A stretch of 64,000 nt of DNA, from assembly GCA_963708155.1 (NCBI GenBank), contig OY970183.1, positions 186,001 to 250,000 of the forward strand, written 5' to 3'. The notes under the pieces were generated by a model that saw only the letters and a program-made list of their open reading frames with translations, ran no database searches and was not told the origin of the DNA. The position numbers and the translations under genes are program-made. Shown in pieces: positions 43,989-52,596 of the stretch (position 1 is the stretch's first letter; each line of letters opens with the position of its first letter). The stretch is from Methylovirgula sp963708155. Lineage in GTDB: Bacteria > Pseudomonadota > Alphaproteobacteria > Rhizobiales > Beijerinckiaceae.

Positions 43989-44119
43989 CCCCAAATCGGC
44001 TCACTTTCTGCCCATCGCGGGTCCGTAGCCCACGGGCCTTCAATCCGTTCGCCCTTTATGTCACAGTTGCGTCCGCACGCGCTCTCGCGCGTCCGGTGAA
44101 CGGGTGAAAGAGCGAAAGA

Positions 44120-46480
44120 GTGAAACTGCCGTCTCGTCTTGGGTGGTTCGGCCGAAGGAGCCTCTTCGGCAAATATGTCATCACCTTCGTCGCTTTGGTC
44201 ATTTCCATCCTGGCCCTCAGCGGCGCGACCGAGATGTGGTTCACCTATGGCGACCGCAAAGCCGAGTTGCTGCACACGCAGATGGAAAAGGCGGACGATG
44301 CCGCCCAGCGTGTCGAGCAATTCATGGCTGAGATCGAGCGCCAGATTAGCTGGGCGACGCGCGCAAGCTCCATGTCGATGGCGCAGCGCCGTGCCGATTA
44401 CGCGCTGATTCTTCAGCACACACCGGCTCTGGCGCAGATTTCCGAGTTGGACCCCAAGGGCCGCGAAATCCTGCGGATGGGCCGCGCCGGCCTCACCCCG
44501 GACCCACAGCAAGATTTCTCGAGTTCTGCCGCCTTCCTCCACGCCAACACTTCGGCGGCCTGGTTCGGCCCGGTGGTCTTCTCCCGTCACGGGCCGACTA
44601 TGGAGATCGCGATGGCGCTCGCCGGCAAGCCGTCGGGCGTGACCGTTGCCACGGTCGAGTTGAAATTTCTGGCGGACATATTGAACGGCATCCAGGCCGG
44701 CGCCGGCATGTACGCCTATATCGTCAACGCCAGGGGCAATCTTATCGCCCACACCAATTCATCGATGCTGGTACACCGGCCGCACTTGCAGCACCTGCCG
44801 CAGGTCGCGGCGCTGGCCAGGGCTCCCGAGGGCGCGGTTTCCGTCGGCCGCAGCCTTGACGGACAGTCCGTCCTCGCCGCCTCGGCGCCGATCCCCTCCA
44901 TGCAATGGTGGCTGTTTGTTGAGCAGCCCCTCGCCGACGCCTATGCCCCGGTCACCGACCTGCTCGGCCGGCTGTTCATCATTCTGCTGGCGGCGCTGGT
45001 GCTCTGCATTGGCGCTGGGCTGATTCTGGCGCGCTGGATGACTGTGCCGATCCAGGCGGTGCGGGACGGCGCGGCGCATCTTGCGGAAGGCAATTTCAGC
45101 CACAAGATCGAAGTGCGGACCGGCGACGAGATCGAAGACCTGGCCGACGATTTCAATCTCATGGCCTCGCAGCTCCAGGATTCCTATGCCAAGCTGGAGC
45201 AGAAAGTCGAGGAGCGGACGCGCGATCTCGAACGCTCCGTCAGCGAGCTGCGTGCGCTCGAGGAGGTCGGCCTCGCACTCGCGGCCTCCCTCAATCTCAA
45301 CGAGGTGCTGGCGACGATCGTCGTGCGCTCGGTCGAAGTGACCGGCGCCCACGGCGGCGCGATCTACAGCTTCGATCCCGAGCGGCGTGCCTTCAACCTC
45401 GCCGAGGCTTATGGCCTTGACCCGGATTTCGTCGCCGCGATCCGCGAGGTCAGGATACGGCGCTCGCACGGACTGCTGAGCGAGGTCGCGGAACGCAAGA
45501 TTCCGATCCAAATTCCGCATATCGCGGCGGCGCGCGACTTTCCGTTGCGCGGCGCAACCTTGGCGGCAGGCTTCCAATCGGCGCTGATCGCGCCGCTGAT
45601 CGGCTCGGCGGAACTCCTCGGTGTCCTCGTCATCGAGCGGCGCGAAGCCGGCTATTTCCCCGACAACACGGTCGCGCTGATCAAGACGCTGGCGAACCAA
45701 TCCGTGCTTGCCATGAGCAACGCCAAGCTCTTCGAGCAGGTGCAGGAGAAGAACAAACAGCTCGCCATCGCCAACGAGCACAAGTCGCTCTTCTTCGCCA
45801 ATATGAGCCACGAATTGCGCACGCCGCTCAATGCAGTGCTCGGCTACACCGAGCTGATGCAGGATGGCATTTACGGCGATATTCCGGAGCGCGCCAAACA
45901 GGTATTGGCGCGCGTCCAGACTAACGGCGCGCATCTCCTCAGCCTCATCAACGACGTGCTCGATATTTCCAAAATCGAGGCGGGCGAGCTCTCTCTGTCG
46001 CTCAGCGATTATTCGCTGCGCGCCGTCATCGAGACGGTCGTCAATGCCACCGGCTCGCTGGCGCAAGCCAAGGGCCTGCGCATCTCCACCGATATCGCGC
46101 CGGACCTTCCGACCGGTCACGGCGACGAGCGCCGGCTGACGCAAGTGCTCTTGAACATCGTCAGCAATGCCATCAAATTTACCGATAAAGGCGGCGTGAT
46201 GATCCGCGCCGGAGCCTCGGGCGGTGATTTCAAAATGGCTGTCGAAGATACGGGGCCGGGTATCGCGCCGGAGGATCAGGCCCGGATATTCGAGGCTTTC
46301 CACCAGGTCGACAGCACCATCACGAAGCAAAAAGGCGGCACCGGCCTCGGCCTTTCGATCAGCAAGCGCTTTGTCGAAATGCACGGCGGCACCATCAGTT
46401 TGACCTCGGCCTTGGGCGAGGGCTCGACCTTCCGGGTGCAGATTCCGGTGCGGGTCGACCGGCAGATGGAGGCGGCATGA
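44120..46480 (+). CDS. Hybrid-less sensor histidine kinase (Cache-HAMP-GAF-HisKA-HATPase)
   Basis: About 786 residues from GTG 44120. TM1 (YVITFVALVISILALSG) and TM2 (LFIILLAALVLCIGAGLILA) bracket a periplasmic dCache-like sensor domain (residues about 45-285, with YAYIVNARGNLIAHTN and ASAPIPSMQWWLFVEQPLAD). Then come HAMP (MTVPIQAVRDGAAHLAEGNF), a coiled coil, GAF (residues about 400-545), HisKA with the phosphoacceptor His in FANMSHELRTPLNAVLGYTE, and HATPase_c (NIVSNAIKFT, DTGPGI, KGGTGLGLSISKRF). It overlaps the next response-regulator gene by 4 bases (ATGA), so that receiver is the probable direct partner. Confidence 0.92.
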   Translation: MKLPSRLGWFGRRSLFGKYVITFVALVISILALSGATEMWFTYGDRKAELLHTQMEKADDAAQRVEQFMAEIERQISWATRASSMSMAQRRADYALILQHTPALAQISELDPKGREILRMGRAGLTPDPQQDFSSSAAFLHANTSAAWFGPVVFSRHGPTMEIAMALAGKPSGVTVATVELKFLADILNGIQAGAGMYAYIVNARGNLIAHTNSSMLVHRPHLQHLPQVAALARAPEGAVSVGRSLDGQSVLAASAPIPSMQWWLFVEQPLADAYAPVTDLLGRLFIILLAALVLCIGAGLILARWMTVPIQAVRDGAAHLAEGNFSHKIEVRTGDEIEDLADDFNLMASQLQDSYAKLEQKVEERTRDLERSVSELRALEEVGLALAASLNLNEVLATIVVRSVEVTGAHGGAIYSFDPERRAFNLAEAYGLDPDFVAAIREVRIRRSHGLLSEVAERKIPIQIPHIAAARDFPLRGATLAAGFQSALIAPLIGSAELLGVLVIERREAGYFPDNTVALIKTLANQSVLAMSNAKLFEQVQEKNKQLAIANEHKSLFFANMSHELRTPLNAVLGYTELMQDGIYGDIPERAKQVLARVQTNGAHLLSLINDVLDISKIEAGELSLSLSDYSLRAVIETVVNATGSLAQAKGLRISTDIAPDLPTGHGDERRLTQVLLNIVSNAIKFTDKGGVMIRAGASGGDFKMAVEDTGPGIAPEDQARIFEAFHQVDSTITKQKGGTGLGLSISKRFVEMHGGTISLTSALGEGSTFRVQIPVRVDRQMEAA

Positions 46481-46842
46481 CCAGGCGCATCCTTGTCGTC
46501 GAGGATACCGAGGACAACCGGCAGATTTTGCGCGACGTGCTGAACGACGCCGGCTTCGAGCTGATCGAAGCGGGCGACGGCGAAGAGGGCGTGCGCATGG
46601 CCGCGGAGTTTCTTCCCGATCTCGTTCTGATGGATATTCAGCTTCCGGTCGTCGATGGTTACGAGGCGACGCGGCGGATCAAGGCGGACCCCGCCCTGCG
46701 CCATATCCCCGTCATCGCGGTGACGTCCTATGCCTTGTCGCAAGACGAGAAGAAGGCGCTCGCCGTCGGCTGTAGCGGCTATGTGGCCAAGCCCTTCAGC
46801 CCGCGAGCGCTGCTCGCCAAGATTCGCGAGTTCCTGCCCTAG
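46477..46842 (+). CDS. Single-domain response regulator (DivK/CheY-like)
   Basis: 121 residues. RRILVVEDTEDNRQILRDVL supplies the acidic pair, VLMDIQLPVVDGYEATRRIK the phosphorylated Asp, VIAVTSYALS the Thr and GYVAKPFSP the Lys. There is no output domain. The DIQLP...DG...K-x-D-P order is DivK-like, though the genuine cell-cycle divK usually sits beside pleD. Translationally coupled to the kinase; the cyclase-linked receiver follows 95 bases later. Confidence 0.88.
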   Translation: MTRRILVVEDTEDNRQILRDVLNDAGFELIEAGDGEEGVRMAAEFLPDLVLMDIQLPVVDGYEATRRIKADPALRHIPVIAVTSYALSQDEKKALAVGCSGYVAKPFSPRALLAKIREFLP

Positions 46843-46937
46843 CGGGCATTGAAAGAGATTGTGGTATTCTTTGAGGAGCGCCGAAGGCGCATTTCGAAGC
46901 ACGGAGCCTCATCAAGCAATTATCGAGAGACCAATTC

Positions 46938-48080
46938 TTGCGCGAACGCCCCTCAATCCTTGCCGTCGACGATGTGTTCGAGAATCTCGAAATCGTCTGC
47001 CTGCGGCTTGAAGCCAGCGGCTACAACGTCATCACCGCGACCGATGGCATCGAGGCGCTCGAACAAGCCCGCACCCACAAGCCCGATCTCATCCTTCTCG
47101 ACATCATGATGCCGAAACTCGACGGCATCTCCGTGCTGAAAGAGCTGAAGGCCGACCCGAGCCTCGGTTTCATTCCGATCCTGCTTCTCACCGCCAAGGC
47201 CGACCGCAGCGATGTCATCGCCGGGCTCGAAGCGGGCGCCGACGATTATCTGACGAAACCGCTTGATCAATCGGCGCTCGTCGCGCGGGTACGCTCCATG
47301 CTGCGGATCAAGGCGCTGCACGACAAGGTGCAGGACCAGGCAAGGCAGCTTGCGACGCAGGCGGAGGAACTCGCCGAATGGAACCGCGTGCTCGAAGCGC
47401 GTGTGGCCGAGCAGGTCACGCAGATCGAACGCATCAGCCGGCTCAAGCGCTTTCTGGCGCCGCAGGTCGTGGATGTAATCGCGCTCTCCGGCGATACGGA
47501 TGCGATGCTTGCAAGCCATAGCGCGGAAGTCACCGTGCTTTTCTGCGACCTGCGCGGTTTCACCGCCTTCACCGAGGCGGCCGAGCCAGTACAGGTGATG
47601 ACAGTTCTGAGCGAATTCCACGCCGCGCTCGGCGATCTCATCCATCGCTACGAGGGAACGCTGGAGCGTTTCGCCGGCGACGGCCTGTTGACACTGTTCA
47701 ACGATCCCATCCCCTGTGCCGACCATACCGAGCGCGCGGTAAGGCTCGCGATCGACATGCGCGCGCGGCTTGAGACCTTGTCACAAGCCTGGCGTGAGCG
47801 CGGCCATGATCTCGGCTTCGGCATCGGTATCGCACGCGGCACCGCGACATTGGGCAAGATCGGGTTCGACCGCCGTTTCGACTATGCCGCCATCGGCAGC
47901 GTCACCAATCTCGCGTCGCGCTTGTGCGACGAGGCGAAATCCGGGCAAATCCTCATCGATCGAAACGTCTTTGTCGTCGCCGAGAGCCTGTTCGAGGTGC
48001 AGCACCTGCCGCCGCTCGCATTGAAGGGCTTCAACCGCCCCGTCGAGGCCTTCGCAATCCTGCGCGAACGCAGCGCCTAG
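46938..48080 (+). CDS. Response regulator fused to class III adenylate/guanylate cyclase
   Basis: 380 residues from TTG 46938 (LRERPSILAVDDVFENLEIV). The receiver domain (Asp in LILLDIMMPKLDGISVLKEL, Lys in YLTKPLD) is joined by a long coiled coil (KVQDQARQLATQAEELAEWN and onward) to a class III cyclase domain: VTVLFCDLRGFTAFTEAA (first metal Asp), YEGTLERFAGDGLLTLFNDP (second Asp), GKIGFDRRFDYAAIGSVTNL (adenine/transition-state region) and ASRLCDEAKSGQILID. It would turn a phosphorelay signal into cyclic nucleotide. Candidate receivers of that signal are the Crp-type protein at 41605 and the permease-linked domain at 21285; this link is inference. Confidence 0.9.
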   Translation: MRERPSILAVDDVFENLEIVCLRLEASGYNVITATDGIEALEQARTHKPDLILLDIMMPKLDGISVLKELKADPSLGFIPILLLTAKADRSDVIAGLEAGADDYLTKPLDQSALVARVRSMLRIKALHDKVQDQARQLATQAEELAEWNRVLEARVAEQVTQIERISRLKRFLAPQVVDVIALSGDTDAMLASHSAEVTVLFCDLRGFTAFTEAAEPVQVMTVLSEFHAALGDLIHRYEGTLERFAGDGLLTLFNDPIPCADHTERAVRLAIDMRARLETLSQAWRERGHDLGFGIGIARGTATLGKIGFDRRFDYAAIGSVTNLASRLCDEAKSGQILIDRNVFVVAESLFEVQHLPPLALKGFNRPVEAFAILRERSA

Positions 48081-48086
48081 CGAAAC

Positions 48087-49058
48087 TCAGTCTGCGACCA
48101 GTTTCGCAATCACCCGCCGCGCATCTTCGATCACGACATCGGCGACGTCGGGCCGGCTCAAGAAGTCGGCAAAGGAAAAAACATCGGCGAGCCGCGCGAT
48201 CCGCTGCCAATTCTTCGGCAGGAAACCGCCGGCTTCGACATAAGATCGCGCCACCGCTTCCGCGAACGCCGCATTGTCTGCGAACGGCGGGCGCAACAAA
48301 TTGCCGAAATCCATCGCCGGCGAGGCGCTCAGCGCATATTCCCAGTCGATTACCGCCGCGATCTCGTCGCTCGGCCCGGGAAGTACCAGAATGTTCGGGG
48401 CATTGAAATCGCCGTGAACGAGGCAGGGCTGCCCGAGCCAATCGTTCAGGATATCGCCGTTCTTCTCCACATAGGCGACGAGTTCGGCAGTCAGCGGGCG
48501 TCCCAGCCTCGCGCCGCCGGGCCCATGGACGAGCGTCTGATTGAGATAGGTAAGCATTCCGGCGCGATCGAAATCGATCGGTCCCTTCACATCGAGTCGG
48601 GCATCGAAAAAGCCGAACATTTCGGACGTGAAACTATAAATCGCTGCAAGCACTTCGCCGATCTTTCCGGCGAAGCCGAGCACGCGTGCCTGTGACCAGC
48701 CGCGCAGACTATGCTGGAGATCGGGCGCGTCGATCCAATCGAGCACCGCGTAGGGGTGGCCGGTTACGGAATTGGTCTCGGCGAGGTGGAGGAAACGCAG
48801 CACCGGCACGCGCGGCGAGACCAGATCGCCGATCGCTCTTTCTTTGCGCGCCGCTTCGACGCCGCGTTGATAGAGCCGCAGCAACAGCGGCGTCTTATGC
48901 TCTGCGAGCTGAATTTTGTAATTGGTGTTGGTGAGGCCGCCGCCGACCAGCGCGAAACTGCGCAGACGATCGCCGGGAAAAAGCGGGAGCACCAAACGCG
49001 CGACGCCTGCGGCATCGAGCTTGACGGCCGGCACCTGCCGCGGCCAATTTTCCTTCAT
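48087..49058 (-). CDS. APH-family phosphotransferase (aminoglycoside/choline kinase-like fold)
   Basis: About 323 residues. Kinase-like fold: nucleotide-binding loop LVGGGLTNTNYKIQLAEHKT, catalytic loop CLVHGDFNAPNILVLP (Asp and Asn), metal-binding VIDWEYALSASPAMDFGNLL (Asp). The substrate is unknown; such proteins include homoserine, choline, methylthioribose and antibiotic kinases. I chose ATG 49058 (MKENWPRQVP). It starts 22 bases after the stop of the RND pump gene, so it is probably the second gene of that operon. That pairing favours a small-molecule modification role, but I regard it as unproven. Confidence 0.83.
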   Translation of the reverse strand: MKENWPRQVPAVKLDAAGVARLVLPLFPGDRLRSFALVGGGLTNTNYKIQLAEHKTPLLLRLYQRGVEAARKERAIGDLVSPRVPVLRFLHLAETNSVTGHPYAVLDWIDAPDLQHSLRGWSQARVLGFAGKIGEVLAAIYSFTSEMFGFFDARLDVKGPIDFDRAGMLTYLNQTLVHGPGGARLGRPLTAELVAYVEKNGDILNDWLGQPCLVHGDFNAPNILVLPGPSDEIAAVIDWEYALSASPAMDFGNLLRPPFADNAAFAEAVARSYVEAGGFLPKNWQRIARLADVFSFADFLSRPDVADVVIEDARRVIAKLVAD

Positions 49059-49080
49059 GCCCAGACGCACCCTGCCCGGT

Positions 49081-52000
49081 TTATTCCGCCGGTTCGTTGG
49101 CCGAGCTGGGCTTGCGTGTAAAGGCAAATCGCAATTCTTGCAATTTCGGCAACTTGCGCGGCAGGGCGGCAAGTGCGCGGACGCCCGCCAGACCGGCGCG
49201 GCGTATGTCGTCCGTCACGGCAAAGACCGCGGGGACGAAGAGCAACGACAGGAAGGTCGAAGCGATCAGGCCGCCAATGACGGCGATTGCCATAGGCGAG
49301 CGGAATTCGCCGCCAGCGCCGAGGCCGAGCGCGCTGGGTACCATGCCGGCGACCATGGCGATCGTCGTCATCACGATCGGCCGCGCCCGCTTCGTCCCCG
49401 CCTCGGCGATCGCCGCCGTGCGCGGCACGCCGCGCGCAATGGCGCGGTTGGCGAAATCGACGAGCATGATGGCGTTCTTGGTAACGATGCCCATGAGCAT
49501 CAGAATACCAATGATGACCGGCAAGGAGAGCGGCCGGCCGGTGATGAGCAGCGCGATAATGGCGCCGCCGATCGACAGCGGCAGCGAGAAGAGAATGGTG
49601 ATCGGCTGCAGCACCCGCGCGAACAGCAGGACGAGAACGATGTAGACCAGGATGAGGCCATTGCGCATGGCCTCGGCAAAGCCGCTGCTCAGCTCCTCCA
49701 TCAATTCCGCCATCGCGGATTTGCGCGATTCGACGCCGGGCGGCATGTGCTTCATCAGCGGCAAGGCATCGATGGCCTTTTCGACATCGCCGAGCGCCGC
49801 GCCATCGGCCAGATCGGCCTCGACCGACACGGAGCGCGCGCCATCGAACCGGGTCAGCGTCGCAGGGCCTTTCAGCAATTCGAGGCTCGCGACCGCGCCA
49901 AGCGGCACGGCGCCGGTCTTGCCGGGCAGTTGCAATTGCGCCAGCGCCTCGGCGCCAGCCGCTGCGCCGCCGCCACCGAGCGTTACGCGCACCGGCAGCG
50001 AGCGGCCATCCGGCGCGGTTACATGCGAGAGGCTGTCGCCGATGGTCGCGAGTGTGATCGTGCGCGTCAAGGCATCCGGCGAAACGCCGAGCTTGTCTGC
50101 GTCCGCATCCTTGGGCGCGATGTGGAATTCCTTACGGTCGGCTTCCGATGAGGTGAGGATGTTCGAGACGAGCTTGATGCCCTTCATCTCGCGGGCGAGT
50201 TCGGCAGCAAAGTTAGCCAGCGTCGAACCATCCGGCCCGGTGAAGATGCGCGCGACCGGCCGCGCGCCATAATCGTCGACGAACCAGGCGCGCAAACCGG
50301 GAATCGCCGCGAGATCTGCGGTAATCAATCCCTCCAATTGCGCGACCGAATGCTTGCGCTCGGTCTTCGGCACATAATTGACGATGAGCTGCGCCTTGCG
50401 CACCTCCGGCGTGCCGGGCGACACCCGGCCACCGTCGATGAAGACGCTAGTGACCTCGTGGCGCTTGCGCAGCCGCGCGGAGATCGTGTCCGCCATCGCC
50501 TGCGTATCCTTCAGCGTGGCGCTGGGCGCGAGCGCGATCGCCAGATGCGAACGGCCGGAATCCTGCACGGGCTGGAAGTCGCGCGAAACGAGATTGCTGG
50601 TGATGCTGAGGATCGACAGACCGAAGAGAACGAGCCCAATCACCAGAGTCGTGAACCGGTGCTCGACCGACCAGGTGACGACTTTGCCGTAATGCTGTGC
50701 CCAGGCGGGCGTCTTCTCCTCTCGCTGCTCAGCGCGCGGCTTGAGGAAATGCGCTGCGAGCACCGGCGTCACGAAACGCGCCGCAAGCAGCGAGAAGATC
50801 ACTTCGGCGGAGATCGTCAGGCCGAATTGCTCGAAATATTGTCCAGCGACGGAGCCGATGAAGCTGACCGGTGCGAAGACCGCGACAATCGTGAGGCTGA
50901 TGGCGATGACGGCGAGGCCGATTTCGTCGGCGGCGTCGATCGCCGCCTGCATCGCCGATTTGCCCATGTTCATATGGCGCACGATATTCTCGATCTCGAC
51001 GATCGCATCGTCGACGAGAATGCCTGTCGCCAGCGTGATCGCCAGCAGGCTGATGAGGTTGAGCGAGAAGCCGAGCGTTTTCATCACGAAGAAGGCGGGC
51101 ACGATGGACAGCGGCAGCGCGATGGCGGCGATGATCGTCGCGCGGAAATCGCGCAGGAACAGGAAGACAACGAGGATCGCCAGGCCCGCGCCCTCGAACA
51201 GCGTGTGCATCGCCGCGTCGTAATTGCCCTGCGTATAGCGCACCGACGTGTCGATCAGCTTGAACGCGACCTCCGGATGCGCCGCGGCGGCCTTCTGCAC
51301 GAATTTCTCGACCTCGTCGGCGACGGTGACATCGCTCGCGCCCTTCGCACGCAAGACGCCGAAAGCGACGATAGGCTCACCGTTGAGCCGGGCGAAGGTG
51401 CGGGGCGTTTGGGTCGTGTCGGTGACATGCGCGAGGGCGTCGAGCCGCAGGCTGCCGCCGTGCGGAAGATGGATCGGCATCGCCGCAAGCGCGGACAGGG
51501 TCTGCGGGGCGCCGGCATCCGTCTGCGCCGCCTTGATCTGCGCGTCGGCCTCCGCGGCGGTCAGGCCATGCATCGCCAGCGCGACGGGATCGAGTTTGAC
51601 GGAGATTTCCCGCGTCACGCCGCCGATGCGCTCGACACTGCCAACGCCGGGCAGCGCCTTCAGGCCACCGATGACATTGTCATCCACGAACGCCGATAAT
51701 TGCTCGGGGTCCAGCTTCGGCAATTCGGCAGCATAGGTGACAATGTTGAGACCGACGGCATTGATGCGCTTGACAATCGGCGCGTCGATGCCGCGCGGCA
51801 AGTCCGGGGTGATCTGTGCGACAGCGGCTTTGACCGCACGGGTCGCCTTGTCCGTATTGACGCTCAGATTGAAGCTGATGGCCGTCGCTGAAATACCATC
51901 GCTGATCGACGACGTGACATGATGCACCCCGGTGATGCCGGAGACTGCCGTCTCGATCTTGCGGGTGACCTGATCCTCAAGCTCGGTCGGCGTCGCACCG

Positions 52001-52176
52001 AAATCGGTGACGACCACCGAGACGATGGGCGGCTCGATGCTCGGCAGCAGCGTGATCGGCAATTGCCGGAAGCTGACGATGCCAGCCGCGAGCGCGATGA
52101 GCGCAAGCAGGATGGCCGGAATGGGATTACGGATCGCGAGCGCCGAGACATTGAACGAAACGCCGCGGTTTGCCAT
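49081..52176 (-). CDS. RND-family efflux transporter, inner-membrane subunit
   Basis: About 1031 residues. Twelve-helix AcrB/MdtB/CzcA-type architecture: TM1 NPIPAILLALIALAAGIVSF, first periplasmic domain (LPSIEPPIVSVVVTDFGATP, VTRKIETAVSGITGVHHVTS), TM4 with the proton-relay aspartates LAITLATGILVDDAIVEIEN, and the second half with ISKR-like FANRAIARG and IGILMLMGIVTKNAIMLVDF. The NxDD motif of the HAE1 group is LVDDA here, consistent with drug or small-molecule export. I prefer ATG 52176 (MANRGVSFNVSALAIRNP) over 52194. There is no membrane-fusion or TolC-type partner next to it, which is unusual. Confidence 0.9.
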   Translation of the reverse strand: MANRGVSFNVSALAIRNPIPAILLALIALAAGIVSFRQLPITLLPSIEPPIVSVVVTDFGATPTELEDQVTRKIETAVSGITGVHHVTSSISDGISATAISFNLSVNTDKATRAVKAAVAQITPDLPRGIDAPIVKRINAVGLNIVTYAAELPKLDPEQLSAFVDDNVIGGLKALPGVGSVERIGGVTREISVKLDPVALAMHGLTAAEADAQIKAAQTDAGAPQTLSALAAMPIHLPHGGSLRLDALAHVTDTTQTPRTFARLNGEPIVAFGVLRAKGASDVTVADEVEKFVQKAAAAHPEVAFKLIDTSVRYTQGNYDAAMHTLFEGAGLAILVVFLFLRDFRATIIAAIALPLSIVPAFFVMKTLGFSLNLISLLAITLATGILVDDAIVEIENIVRHMNMGKSAMQAAIDAADEIGLAVIAISLTIVAVFAPVSFIGSVAGQYFEQFGLTISAEVIFSLLAARFVTPVLAAHFLKPRAEQREEKTPAWAQHYGKVVTWSVEHRFTTLVIGLVLFGLSILSITSNLVSRDFQPVQDSGRSHLAIALAPSATLKDTQAMADTISARLRKRHEVTSVFIDGGRVSPGTPEVRKAQLIVNYVPKTERKHSVAQLEGLITADLAAIPGLRAWFVDDYGARPVARIFTGPDGSTLANFAAELAREMKGIKLVSNILTSSEADRKEFHIAPKDADADKLGVSPDALTRTITLATIGDSLSHVTAPDGRSLPVRVTLGGGGAAAGAEALAQLQLPGKTGAVPLGAVASLELLKGPATLTRFDGARSVSVEADLADGAALGDVEKAIDALPLMKHMPPGVESRKSAMAELMEELSSGFAEAMRNGLILVYIVLVLLFARVLQPITILFSLPLSIGGAIIALLITGRPLSLPVIIGILMLMGIVTKNAIMLVDFANRAIARGVPRTAAIAEAGTKRARPIVMTTIAMVAGMVPSALGLGAGGEFRSPMAIAVIGGLIASTFLSLLFVPAVFAVTDDIRRAGLAGVRALAALPRKLPKLQELRFAFTRKPSSANEPAE

Positions 52177-52194
52177 GAGCTTGAAACAATTCAT

Positions 52195-52596
52195 CCAATA
52201 GCTTTCAGCGCGAAATCAACGACGCAACTCGAGGCCGCCGGTAATGGACCAGAACGCGCAACGACCTGAACGCAGACGGAATGCCAACACTAAGCAAAAT
52301 CCATGCTTCGAGGGTGATCCGCATGCAGGCCCAGCACCGCTGCGCCCGCCATAGAGCGGAAACCTTAAGAAGCTCCAGCGGCCCGTCTCGTCCCCTAACG
52401 GGTCCGACCGCTGGGCCTAGCCCAAACCGGCTTGGGATTAGCCTGATAAATGGGCCAAAATTATGTAGTGCCGGCGCGCACGCCGTGCAAGCTTTTGACC
52501 TGTAAAGAATACCCCGGCGATTGGTAAGCATCTATACAGACAGACATTTATCGGATTTTATGGGCCGCCATAGAAAACTGAAAGAATAGCCTGCAG
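52195..52596. other. 402-base intergenic region upstream of the RND and radical SAM genes
   Basis: No supported gene. It separates the divergent RND and radical SAM genes and must carry both promoters. The radical SAM-proximal 100 bases are A/T-richer than the rest. Confidence 0.5.

Noticed and set aside
52205..52531. 108-residue ORF in the gap before the radical SAM gene
   Set aside because: No recognisable motif, no ribosome site, and residue composition like a random frame.
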